64,000 nucleotides of DNA, taken from assembly GCF_030056655.1 (NCBI RefSeq), contig NZ_JASHIE010000006.1, positions 310,001-374,000 of the forward strand, given 5' to 3'. The DNA comes from Flectobacillus rivi. GTDB taxonomy: Bacteria > Bacteroidota > Bacteroidia > Cytophagales > Spirosomataceae. Shown here one piece after another: positions 55,612-64,000 of this stretch (position 1 is the first letter of the stretch; every line of letters begins with the position of its first letter). A program made the position numbers and the translations under genes. The notes beneath the pieces were generated by a model. That model searched no databases. It saw only the letters and a program-made list of their open reading frames with translations, and had not been told where the DNA came from.

Positions 55612-58560
55612 TTAATAACCAAATACATCTTCAAGTGTTAATCTTTTCACTTCACCATATTTGCTTAATTCATCTACTTTGATTTTGTTTTCTGAACCTA
55701 CAATACAGTATGTAACAGGCTTATTAGCGATGTTTGCTTCTTGGAATTTTTTCAAATCTTCCAATCCTAACTTGCCTAATGCTTCAAAGATTTTAGATCT
55801 CTCGTCATAATTTAAGCCTTTTTCTTGTGCTGCTAAGTAGTTGAATGCAATGGCATCTTGTGTAATACGCTCTGTTTGATAATTTTTCAACATACTTTCT
55901 TTTGCCGTTTCCAAGTTCTTCTCAGAGGCTGGAAATACATTGAACAACTCGTTCATGCTTGGGATAGCTTCGTTCAACTTATCTGCTTGTGTACCTACGT
56001 ATCCAACTAAAAAGTATTTCTCATCTTTAGTATTTGGCGTAAAATAGTACGCATACGTTGAATAAGCCAAAGCCTTTGATTCACGAATTGTTTGGAAAAC
56101 GATAGATGACATACCACCACCAAAATAATTATTGAACAATTCCACTACTGGAGTTTGAGCTGGGTCAAACTTAACCGTTGGGCGAATCCAGTCGATTTCG
56201 GCTTGAACCATGTCGAAGTTTGTAAACAAAACTTGTGTTTTTGAAGGTGTAATACGATCAAAATTAGCAACCAATGGTAAATCAGCCTTAAACTGTGTTG
56301 GGAATTTATGAACTTTTGAAAGGTCAGCGCTCAATTGTTCCAACGATTTTGGACCATAATAAACAACAGTATGCTTAAAGTTGAACAAATCTTTCAAGAA
56401 ATTCACTACTTCGTCTGCCGTCAATGCCTTCAACTCTTCGTTAGTGAAATTGAGTGCTGTGCGAGGGTTTTTAGCGCCAAACTGTGCGTATTGAGCCAAA
56501 CCTTGTAAGATTGCACCTTTGTTGGCTTTGGCATCATTACGTTGTTTTAATAAACGTCCTTTCAATAATTCGAAAGTAGCTGGGTCAGCCTTCGCAGAGG
56601 TAACCAGTTGCTCGAATAAAGATACAGTGCGGTCAAAATTTTCATTCAAACCCGATACTGTCAAATTGATATGGTGATCGGTAAAGTTTGCTGTAAAATT
56701 GCTCGCCAATTTGTAATACTCTTTACTGATTTCTTCAGCTGACATCGTTGGTGTGCCTAAGAAATTCAAGTATTGCAACGCAATCGGCAATACTTTGCTA
56801 TTCCAGCTACCCATGTCAAAACGGTATGTCAAACGGAATAAATCGTTGTCAGCATTTTTTACATATAAAACCTCAGCAGGACCTACTTTACCTTTTTGAA
56901 GATCTTTATTGTAATCCAACCATTTTGGTTGAATATCCTTCATTGGCATCGCGTTTACAGCTTTCAAAAAGTCAGATTGTTTCTCACGGTTTGTTTCAAC
57001 TTGTGTGATTTCTGGTTTGTCAACTTTAGTGATATTTTTGTCTTCGCCCTTACGTTTGTACACGATTACATAGCCATTTCCGCAGTATTTGTTCGCAAAA
57101 TCAATGACTTGTTGCTTAGTAACCTTGCTCAATGCATCAGTCATAGCAGAAGTTTCATTCCAATCGATACCTTTTGATACCACAAAATCATTCAAAAGTT
57201 TGTAGGCACGAGCATCATTTTTTTCCAAACTCTGGATAGCATTCAATTTATAATTGGCTGCAATAGCTTTGATAATTGACTCATCGAATTGACCTTTTTT
57301 CAATAAATCCAATTGACCTAACAACAAATCACGTACTTCTTCTAGAGTCTGTCCGTTCTTTGGCGTTCCACTCAATGTCCATACAGAATAGTCCTTATTC
57401 CAGTCTGGACTTGAACTTGCACGCAATACTTTTTGTGCTTTTGAAAGGTTAATATCAATCAAACCAGCTTTTGAGTTAGACATCAATTCGTCAACGATAG
57501 TACCGATGATATGCTCTTTTGGACTAACAGCGCCTGGCCATCTCCATGCAATAGTGATATTGTCAGGAGTTGGACCAAATACTTCTTTAATGATTGGTGC
57601 TGTCAATGGTAATTCTGGTGCAGGCTTATATTCTTGAACAGGTTTGGTTTGCATGTAAGCAAAAGCCTTATCAATTTTCTTAATCAACTCATCTGAATTA
57701 AAATCACCCACCATGATAATGGCCATGTTGTTTGGAACATAGTACTTGTTGAAGTAGTTTTTGATTTCAATCAAAGACGGATTTTTCAAGTGCTCAATCG
57801 TACCAATAGTTGTTTGCTGACCGTAGTTATGCGTAGGGAAAAGCGCCGCATATTTCGTCTCTTCTACTTTCCAAGGGTCATTGTCCAAGCTACGGTTTTT
57901 TTCTTCATAAACTGCCTCTAGTTCAGTATGGAAAATACGTAATACAGGATTTCTAAAACGTTCCGCTTGTAGCGCTAAGAAACGGTCGATAGCATTTGTC
58001 GGAATATCCTCAGTATAAACCGTTTGTTCATAAGAGGTAAAGGCATTTGTACCTTGTCCACCCATGGCTGCCATCATTTTATCGTACTCGTTAGCGATGG
58101 CATATTTGGCTGCTTCGCCCGAAGTTTTATCGATTTCTTTGTAGATTTCTTTACGTTTTGCAGCATCTGTAGTTTTGTTATACTGTTCGTAAAGGTCGTT
58201 GATTTTGTCTAACAAAGGTTTTTCTTTTGCCCAATCTAAAGAACCATATTTATCTGTTCCTTTAAAAAGCATGTGTTCCAAATAGTGCGCCAAACCTGTG
58301 TGATCTTTGGGGTCGGTGTTAGAGCCTGCACGTGTTGGAATAAGGGCTTGGATACGAGGTTCTTTGTGGTTTTCACTAAGGATGACCGTCAAACCATTTT
58401 TAAGTTGATAAAAACGTGCTTTCATCGGGTCGTTGGTTACAAATTTATAATTGTAACCAGCTGTATTTGCCGATTTCCACTCGTATTTAGTTTGGGCAAT
58501 GGAACCGAGACTCGATACTACCAATGCCGATGCGAGAAGTGTTTTAAAGAATGATGGCAT
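55612..58560 (-). CDS. M16 family zinc metallopeptidase (insulinase-like)
   Basis: A 982-residue secreted peptidase (signal peptide ends GSIAQ) made of two M16 halves. The inverted zinc motif HxxEH is H92-YL-E95-H96 in LAHYLEHMLFKG, and the third ligand lies in EAVYEEKNRSLDNDPWK. The second half (about 540-982) is the inactive partner domain with FGGGMSSIVFQTIRESKALAYS. Such enzymes degrade peptides in the periplasm. The C-terminus EDVFGY is complete. Repeat-rich DNA lies on both sides. The start at 58560 gives a clean signal peptide. Confidence 0.95.
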   Translation of the reverse strand: MPSFFKTLLASALVVSSLGSIAQTKYEWKSANTAGYNYKFVTNDPMKARFYQLKNGLTVILSENHKEPRIQALIPTRAGSNTDPKDHTGLAHYLEHMLFKGTDKYGSLDWAKEKPLLDKINDLYEQYNKTTDAAKRKEIYKEIDKTSGEAAKYAIANEYDKMMAAMGGQGTNAFTSYEQTVYTEDIPTNAIDRFLALQAERFRNPVLRIFHTELEAVYEEKNRSLDNDPWKVEETKYAALFPTHNYGQQTTIGTIEHLKNPSLIEIKNYFNKYYVPNNMAIIMVGDFNSDELIKKIDKAFAYMQTKPVQEYKPAPELPLTAPIIKEVFGPTPDNITIAWRWPGAVSPKEHIIGTIVDELMSNSKAGLIDINLSKAQKVLRASSSPDWNKDYSVWTLSGTPKNGQTLEEVRDLLLGQLDLLKKGQFDESIIKAIAANYKLNAIQSLEKNDARAYKLLNDFVVSKGIDWNETSAMTDALSKVTKQQVIDFANKYCGNGYVIVYKRKGEDKNITKVDKPEITQVETNREKQSDFLKAVNAMPMKDIQPKWLDYNKDLQKGKVGPAEVLYVKNADNDLFRLTYRFDMGSWNSKVLPIALQYLNFLGTPTMSAEEISKEYYKLASNFTANFTDHHINLTVSGLNENFDRTVSLFEQLVTSAKADPATFELLKGRLLKQRNDAKANKGAILQGLAQYAQFGAKNPRTALNFTNEELKALTADEVVNFLKDLFNFKHTVVYYGPKSLEQLSADLSKVHKFPTQFKADLPLVANFDRITPSKTQVLFTNFDMVQAEIDWIRPTVKFDPAQTPVVELFNNYFGGGMSSIVFQTIRESKALAYSTYAYYFTPNTKDEKYFLVGYVGTQADKLNEAIPSMNELFNVFPASEKNLETAKESMLKNYQTERITQDAIAFNYLAAQEKGLNYDERSKIFEALGKLGLEDLKKFQEANIANKPVTYCIVGSENKIKVDELSKYGEVKRLTLEDVFGY

Positions 58561-59033
58561 ACTGTTAAAGATGTTTTATAATAAGATTTAGTCATTTTGA
58601 AAAACGAATTAATAGGATAAAGACGGACTCAAAATGAGAATTTTGGCAAGATAGCATTTGCTTTGAAATAGGAAAGAAGGATATGTTGAGTGGTTGTATA
58701 GTTTGATATGAGGGGTTAGGGGTGAGGCACAGAGGAGCAAAGGCACAAAGTGTTTTCAGTAGAGACGCAATGCTTGCGTCTAGTGGCAAAGGCACAAAGG
58801 CACAAAGTGGTTAGGGGGCAGGGGAGAGGGTTCAGACAAAGAGGGGTTAGTGGCTAGGCATATAATGGCTAAAGCACGAAGAGGTTTTTAGTATAGACGC
58901 AATGCTTGCGTCTAGAGGCAAAGGCATAGGGTGGTTAGATGTGAAGAGGGAAGGGAGTGAAACCACTTTGTGCCTGTTCCCTCACCCCTAACCCCTCTGT
59001 GCCTCTGTGCCTTTGCTCCTTTGTGCCTCCCAC
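58561..59033. repeat. Repeat-rich intergenic region with terminal inverted repeat, MITE-like, copy C
   Basis: This 473-bp gap is made of short repeated words (AGGCACAAAG, GGGGTTAGGGG). Arms at 58710-58727 and 58980-58997 (18 bp, perfect, GAGGGGTTAGGGGTGAGG and its complement) enclose two copies of the palindrome AGACGCAATGCTTGCGTCT (58763-58781 and 58895-58913). Related words occur in copy A (32506 and 32677). No credible ORF is present, and any promoter of the M16 gene must lie at its left edge. Confidence 0.65.
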
Positions 59034-62000
59034 TCACCCCTTCAACTCCTTCAAAAATTGCATGGGAGTTTTACCAAACTCATTTTTGAAAGCTTTGGTA
59101 AAATAAGATTGAGTTTGAATACCTACACGATACATGACTTCGGCAATAGGCATTTGTTGCTCAGTCATGAGTTGAAGGGCGGTTTTCAAACGAATACTTC
59201 TAATAAAATCACCAATGGGCTGACCTGTCAAGTCTTTTACTTTGGTGTAAAGTTTGGTGCGACTCATACCGATTTTATTACAAATCAACTCGATATTCAT
59301 TTCTGGGTCAGAAAGGTTTTCATGAATAATTAGTAGAAAATCATTCAAAAATGCTTGATCTTTCTCTTCATCTATCTGCTGGATTTTTTCTGATAGTTGC
59401 GCAAAACCATATTTCTCTTTCAATTTCTGGCGTTGACTGAGAATATTTTTGAGCGTTTGGGTAAGAATATCGATACTGAGTGGCTTGGCAAAATAATAGT
59501 CTGCCCCCGAAGCAACCCCTTCTAATTGCGCATCCGAGGCAGATTTGGCAGTGAGCATCAGAAATGGAATATGATTGAGAAGTGGATCGGTTTTGAGCTT
59601 TTTACAAAATTCAACCCCATTCATAACAGGCATCATTACATCGCTGATAACCACATCTGGATGGTGTCGTTTGGCTTGTTCGTATCCAATTTGTCCATTT
59701 TCAGCCTCTACAATTTGATGGTCGTTTTGTAGTGCATCTTTCAAAAATGTTCTCAATTCGTCATTATCATCCACGATTAAGATTTTGGAGGTGTAAGCTT
59801 GTGGTAATGACGAACTTGATGGTATTTCAGGCTCAGTAAATTGACTTTCCAGTGAATTAGAAAGACTTTCTAGTCTGATTTGAGTTCTATTTCTCAGCCA
59901 TTTTTCATGTTCAAGATAGTCTTTTTCCCCCGAAGGAATACCAATCAACATTTCTGTACCAGCATCACGTTCGCTACTTACCCAAATCGAACCTTTGTGT
60001 AATTGTGTCAAACTTTTGACAAATGCCAAACCAATGCCAGAGCCAATATGTGACTCTGTGGTACGATAATATCGCTCAAAAAGCTGAGAAATGGATTCCT
60101 GAGAAATACCAATTCCTTGATCCGCCACACGGAGATATAGCATTTGAGAACTGGTAAAACCATTGGTAATGCGCAACTGAGACTGATATTGAGGTTGAAA
60201 ATTATCTAAGCTTTCCAGTATTTGAATTTCAATCTTTTTGCCGTTGGAGGTATATTTAAAGGCATTGCTAAGGAGATTTATCGCAATTTTTTCTAATACC
60301 TGTCTATCAAACCATTGCGTTTGTTGAGAAGATGTAGGAAGAATCCTGAAGTCAATTCCTTTTTCTGTTGCCAAATCTTGAAACTCTTCCGCTATTTCCG
60401 TCAGGAAAATATTGATATTCCCCTGCATAACATGCAATTGCAAAGCGCCAGATTCTACTTTTCGGAAATCCATTAATTCATTGGTCAATGCCAATAATCG
60501 CTTGGCATTTCGCTGAATCATGTCATAATAAGGAAGAGCTAAAGGACTTGGAAAATCCTTTTTGAGCTTATCCAATGGACCTAATATTAAAGAAAGCGGG
60601 GTTCGTAATTCGTGTGATATATTGGTGAAAAACTGTAACTGATCCTGATGAAGTTCTTCTTTTTGCTGTTCCTTTAATTGTTGAATGGCCATACGTCTCC
60701 GAAACTGATAAAAAGTACGTATGCCCGTCAGCATCAGAATAAAAGCGATAGCCCTAAACCACCAAGTTGCCCAAAATGGAGGATGGACAATGACTTCTAA
60801 CATAGTCACTTCAGGATTCCAAACACCGTCATTATTAGAGGCTTTTACCATGAAAGTATAATTCGCAGGACTTACATTGGTATAGGAAGCTCTATTTTCG
60901 GAGCCTGCTATAATCCAATCTTTATCCCAACCCTCTAGTTTGTAAGCATACTGATTATTTTCTGAAGCTGTAAAATTTAGCGCTGCGAAATCAATCGAAA
61001 AAGTATTCTGTTTATGACTTAGCTCTAGCGTTTTGAGATAGCTAATATCCTCTTCCAAAGGCGAATCTTTGCTAACGCTTACTTTCTTATTGAAAATTTG
61101 TAGACTGGTCAAATAAATAGGAGGAATGTAGTTATTGTTGGAGATTTTGTGAGGATAAAAAGCATTAAAGCCTTTTACACCACCAAAATAAATCTGCCCG
61201 TCCTTAGTACGTAGAGCCGCATTAGGTTCAAATTCCAATCCTTGCAGACCATCGGCAGAGTTATATTGCTGAATTTGAAGGCTTTGTGGGTTCAATTTGA
61301 TGATGCCATTTGAACTAGAAATCCATAAATTATCCTCGTCGTCTTGAACAATTCCTTTGATAAAATCCTCCGACAAATGGGCTTTGGTCGTGAATAGCCT
61401 GAACTGTTGCTCTTTTTCATGCCATAAATAAAGTCCTCGATGTCCCACCCAAATGCGCCCTTGTCGGTCTACAAAAATGATTCGAATGTCTGGTTTTTTC
61501 GAGTCTTTATGGAAATAGTGCGAAAAAATGCCTGTCTGTGGGTCAAGGCAATTGAGTCCGCCATCATCTGTTCCAATCCATATTCTTCCTCGTAAGTCTT
61601 GGTTCAAACAAATAATATTGTTGCCCAATAACTGGGATTTTCGATTTTTCCCATAAAGGATTTTTACAAACTTTCCATCGGGTAAATACTGATACAAACC
61701 GCCATAATAGGTAGCAATCCAAAGACGTTGCTGACGGTCTTCGAATACCTGTTGCACGTAATTGGAGCCGAGCGAGTTGGGGTTATTTTCTTGCTGTAAA
61801 AATCGCTTGAAACTACGAGAACCATTTTCTAGTAAACTCAATCCGCCTCCCCAAGTCGCAATCCAAAGACGTTTTTGATGGTCTTGAGTCAAACCTAAAA
61901 TTTCGTTTGAACTTATACTATTTGCCTGAAAAGGATTATGTTTGAAATGCTCAAAGGTTTGAGTGTTTTTATGAAAAAGATTCAATCCTCCTCCGTCTGT

Positions 62001-63143
62001 CCCAACCCAGATATCCCCAGAGGAGTCTTCACAAAAAGCGCGTACATCATTATAGCTCAAGCTATTTTCGTTAGGTTGTTGACGAAATAGTTGAAACTTT
62101 TGAACTTGAGACATATACAAATTAATTCCTCCTCTATGGGTGCCAATCCATAAATTTCCTTGGTTATCTTCAAATAAAGCTGAGATGGTTCTTTGACTTA
62201 AACTTTTGGGGTTTTCGGGACGAGGCTGATAATTTGTAAAATGACCCGTAAGCGGTTCGAATAGATTGAGTCCCCCGTTGATACAACCTATCCATATTTG
62301 TTTTTTATGATCAACCCAGATTGATTTTACCAAATTATTCGCCAGTGAATACGGGTTTAAATCTTGCTGTACAAAGCGTTTTTTCAACCCCAAACGATAA
62401 TTAAAACTCATTAATCCCTGACCATTTGTTCCAATCAACAGATTTCCTTGTGCATCTTGTGCAAGACAATTTACGGTAGGGCGAGAGCCTGTAATGGTTT
62501 CTGTATATTGAAAATGTCCATTGTGTGGCTCAAAAAAATATAGTCCTTTGTCTGTGCCAATCCAGTAGTTGTTTTCAGTATCTTGATAGAGACTTGTAAC
62601 CATAATTTGCCCTTGTGTAGATTTATTCAAGAAATACTTTTTAAACGAGTTTTCCCTATTCCAAAGATTCAAAATACCTCCTTGAGTTCCAATCCAAAGT
62701 TGTCCTTTATGGTCTTTTAATAGAGAGGTAATCGTATTGTTTCCAAGACTATTAGGGTTTTCTTTTTGATAAAAAAAACGCTCAAAAGTATTTTTCTTTT
62801 CATCCAAACGATTCAGTCCATCAATCGTTCCTATCCAAATATTTCCTTGAGAATCCTCCGTTATAGCAGTGACAAAATTGTCGCTCAAACTAAATGGATT
62901 GTTCGATTCATTTTTATAAACCACAATATGTTTACCGTCATAACGATTGAGACCATCTCTTGTACCAATCCAAATGAAGCCTCTTTTGTCTTGATAGATA
63001 CATTCGATGGTACTGTTGGAAAGCCCTTGCTCGATATTGATATGTTTGAAGGACATATCCCATTTTTGTCCAAACGTGATTTGGCTGGGCAAACAGAATA
63101 ATAGGATATTTCCAAGAATGAATAAAATGAATCTTTTTGACAT
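59034..63143 (-). CDS. Hybrid two-component system regulator (HTCS), second copy
   Basis: A 1369-residue one-polypeptide sensor/regulator with the same order as the HTCS at 9995. Signal peptide (1-25); two propellers of Reg_prop repeats (GFIWIGTRDGLNRYDG, GNIWIGTIDGLNRLD and many more; about 30-690); Y_Y_Y domain (about 715-780); membrane helix (about 785-805); HisKA with H844 in NISHELRTPLSL; HATPase (about 950-1070); receiver with D1168 in VISDVMMPVMNG; AraC-type HTH to the end (NKIGMSRTKLYTKVKDLTG and VMYRVGIQTQSYFTKAFKNEF). It senses an oligosaccharide and should activate the divergent SusC operon, whose upstream region holds a matched direct repeat. Confidence 0.96.
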   Translation of the reverse strand: MSKRFILFILGNILLFCLPSQITFGQKWDMSFKHINIEQGLSNSTIECIYQDKRGFIWIGTRDGLNRYDGKHIVVYKNESNNPFSLSDNFVTAITEDSQGNIWIGTIDGLNRLDEKKNTFERFFYQKENPNSLGNNTITSLLKDHKGQLWIGTQGGILNLWNRENSFKKYFLNKSTQGQIMVTSLYQDTENNYWIGTDKGLYFFEPHNGHFQYTETITGSRPTVNCLAQDAQGNLLIGTNGQGLMSFNYRLGLKKRFVQQDLNPYSLANNLVKSIWVDHKKQIWIGCINGGLNLFEPLTGHFTNYQPRPENPKSLSQRTISALFEDNQGNLWIGTHRGGINLYMSQVQKFQLFRQQPNENSLSYNDVRAFCEDSSGDIWVGTDGGGLNLFHKNTQTFEHFKHNPFQANSISSNEILGLTQDHQKRLWIATWGGGLSLLENGSRSFKRFLQQENNPNSLGSNYVQQVFEDRQQRLWIATYYGGLYQYLPDGKFVKILYGKNRKSQLLGNNIICLNQDLRGRIWIGTDDGGLNCLDPQTGIFSHYFHKDSKKPDIRIIFVDRQGRIWVGHRGLYLWHEKEQQFRLFTTKAHLSEDFIKGIVQDDEDNLWISSSNGIIKLNPQSLQIQQYNSADGLQGLEFEPNAALRTKDGQIYFGGVKGFNAFYPHKISNNNYIPPIYLTSLQIFNKKVSVSKDSPLEEDISYLKTLELSHKQNTFSIDFAALNFTASENNQYAYKLEGWDKDWIIAGSENRASYTNVSPANYTFMVKASNNDGVWNPEVTMLEVIVHPPFWATWWFRAIAFILMLTGIRTFYQFRRRMAIQQLKEQQKEELHQDQLQFFTNISHELRTPLSLILGPLDKLKKDFPSPLALPYYDMIQRNAKRLLALTNELMDFRKVESGALQLHVMQGNINIFLTEIAEEFQDLATEKGIDFRILPTSSQQTQWFDRQVLEKIAINLLSNAFKYTSNGKKIEIQILESLDNFQPQYQSQLRITNGFTSSQMLYLRVADQGIGISQESISQLFERYYRTTESHIGSGIGLAFVKSLTQLHKGSIWVSSERDAGTEMLIGIPSGEKDYLEHEKWLRNRTQIRLESLSNSLESQFTEPEIPSSSSLPQAYTSKILIVDDNDELRTFLKDALQNDHQIVEAENGQIGYEQAKRHHPDVVISDVMMPVMNGVEFCKKLKTDPLLNHIPFLMLTAKSASDAQLEGVASGADYYFAKPLSIDILTQTLKNILSQRQKLKEKYGFAQLSEKIQQIDEEKDQAFLNDFLLIIHENLSDPEMNIELICNKIGMSRTKLYTKVKDLTGQPIGDFIRSIRLKTALQLMTEQQMPIAEVMYRVGIQTQSYFTKAFKNEFGKTPMQFLKELKG

Positions 63144-63231
63144 ATATGACTGATTGATTTCAGAACCAAAGAATAAAAATAGATATTCGAAAGTAAGGCA
63201 TTTTTACCTAGAATGACTAACAGAGTGCATA

Positions 63232-63267
63232 TTTGGAACGATAGCATCAAAGTTTGGAACGATAGCA
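63232..63267 (+). promoter_or_regulatory. 15-bp direct repeat with 21-bp period, candidate HTCS operator
   Basis: TTTGGAACGATAGCA occurs at 63232-63246 and 63253-63267, identical and exactly 21 bp apart, so both copies face the same side of the helix. It lies between the HTCS and SusC genes and ends 24 bp before the SusC -7 box, over the -33 region where no TTG is found. AraC-type domains bind such tandem half-sites. Confidence 0.75.
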
Positions 63268-63291
63268 CAAATAATTACCTAAAGCTCTCTA

Positions 63292-63299
63292 TAATTTTG
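63292..63299 (+). promoter_or_regulatory. -7 box of the third SusC gene
   Basis: TAATTTTG matches TAnnTTTG, 46 bp before the ATG at 63346. The lack of a -33 TTG is what one expects of a promoter that depends on an activator bound just upstream. Confidence 0.6.
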
Positions 63300-63345
63300 A
63301 CTTTGAAAATATTTTATAGTACTATATTGATAAATAAAGTCAAAA

Positions 63346-64000
63346 ATGAGAAAAAGTTTATGGTATTCTGTCTTGACAATACTGTGTACGCTAAGCAGTA
63401 TTTTTGCTTATGCGCAAGACAAATTAATTACAGGTCGTGTAACAGATGCTTCAGACGAAGCGCTGCCCGGAGTGAGTATTTCAGTTAAAAATAAAAAGAC
63501 TGCTACTATCTCTGATGCCAAAGGTGAATACAAAATTAAGGCTAGTATAGGAGATATATTAGTAATTAGTTCGGTTGGTTATGTTAAAGTTGAAAAATCG
63601 TTTTCTGCCGTAACTACCTTAAATATAAGTTTGGTAGCAGATAACACGTCCTTAGAGGAGGTCGTTGTAGTGGGCTATGGGACAAGTCGTAAAAAAGATT
63701 TGACAGGCTCGGTGACCTCTATTACCTCTAAAGATTTCCAAACGGGTGCGATTACTACCCCAGAGCAATTGATTTCGGGCAAAGTGCCAGGCGTTTCGAT
63801 TATCTCTAATAGCGGACAGCCCGGTGCAGGTAGTACGATTCGTATTCGTGGAGGATCATCGTTGAGTGCCAGTAATAATCCATTGATTGTGATTGATGGT
63901 GTGCCTTTAGAAGGAGAAGGAGGCATTGCGGGTGCATCCAATCCATTGAGTTTTATCAATCCCAACGACATCGAAACTTTTACTGTTTTGAAAGACGCTT
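63346..64000 (+). CDS. SusC/RagA family TonB-dependent receptor, N-terminal part
   Basis: The frame is open from the ATG at 63346 to the window end (218 codons seen; the barrel is missing because the window stops). Signal peptide (about 1-24, ending AYAQD), carboxypeptidase-like domain (ITGRVTDASDEALPGVSISV), SusC motif LEEVVVVGYGTSRKKDLTGS and the start of the plug (IRIRGGSSLSASNNPLIVIDG, FTVLKDA) are clear. SusD is expected just beyond the window. The divergent HTCS is the likely regulator, with a 21-bp-period direct repeat between them. Confidence 0.95.
   Translation, partial: MRKSLWYSVLTILCTLSSIFAYAQDKLITGRVTDASDEALPGVSISVKNKKTATISDAKGEYKIKASIGDILVISSVGYVKVEKSFSAVTTLNISLVADNTSLEEVVVVGYGTSRKKDLTGSVTSITSKDFQTGAITTPEQLISGKVPGVSIISNSGQPGAGSTIRIRGGSSLSASNNPLIVIDGVPLEGEGGIAGASNPLSFINPNDIETFTVLKDA

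Noticed and set aside
58024..58554. Plus-strand frames rich in Cys and Phe inside the M16 peptidase gene
   Set aside because: They are antisense to the N-terminal domain with the zinc motif; composition mirrors the complement of Lys/Glu-rich coding sequence.
58735..58940. Possible CRISPR-like array because of the repeated AGGCACAAAG words
   Set aside because: Repeat units are short and irregularly spaced, there are no equal-length spacers, and no cas gene is in the window. It is better described as degenerate repeats.

Overview
The window looks like the chromosome of a Bacteroidota bacterium, most likely of the Cytophagales (Spirosomaceae-type). The base composition is AT-rich. There are three SusC-type receptors, two SusD-type lipoproteins and two hybrid two-component regulators. 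Many gene starts are preceded by the Bacteroidota -7 box TAnnTTTG instead of strong Shine-Dalgarno sequences, and signal peptides typically end in QA/AQ. The genus is inference from gene content. I saw no rRNA, tRNA, CRISPR, prophage or transposase gene.

Region 1 (1-14146) is a glycan-degradation block. Five minus-strand genes encode a GH95 alpha-fucosidase/galactosidase, a GH2 enzyme with a C-terminal discoidin domain, a secreted alpha/beta hydrolase, a GH97 enzyme and a beta-helix glycosidase cut by the window edge. They read away from a divergent hybrid two-component regulator. An AraC regulator (14501) and a SusC/SusD pair (15662-20339) follow.

Region 2 (20340-28241) holds a Tat-exported molybdenum hydroxylase pair (2Fe-2S and molybdopterin subunits). 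After it come a Rossmann oxidoreductase, a DinB-type protein, an alpha/beta hydrolase flanked by two paralogous secreted lectin-fold proteins, and a divergent Crp/Fnr regulator.

Region 3 (28389-36557) starts with a GH140-like glycosidase, a small membrane protein and a beta-propeller glycosidase-like protein. Then come a C69 dipeptidase, a Nudix hydrolase, a DUF3822 protein and coaD.

Region 4 (36670-51804) is the most coherent system: a probable beta-1,2-glucan utilization locus. It has a membrane-anchored propeller/Y_Y_Y/LuxR regulator, divergent from a GH144 endo-beta-1,2-glucanase, a SusC/SusD pair, a LamG lipoprotein, a second, surface-lipoprotein GH144, and an 802-residue (alpha/alpha)6-type protein whose activity I cannot assign.

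Region 5 (51872-64000) contains alanine dehydrogenase divergent from an Lrp/AsnC regulator with a striking 30-bp dyad between them. It also has a geranylgeranyl-reductase-like flavoprotein, an M16 peptidase, and a second hybrid two-component regulator divergent from a third, truncated SusC. Between that last pair lies a 15-bp perfect direct repeat at exactly 21-bp spacing, a good operator candidate.

Several intergenic regions carry non-coding inverted-repeat elements (32.4-32.7 kb, 55.3-55.6 kb, 58.7-59.0 kb) that share words with each other and look like a small dispersed repeat family. Short dispersed repeats (for example 23761 and 41450) are also present.
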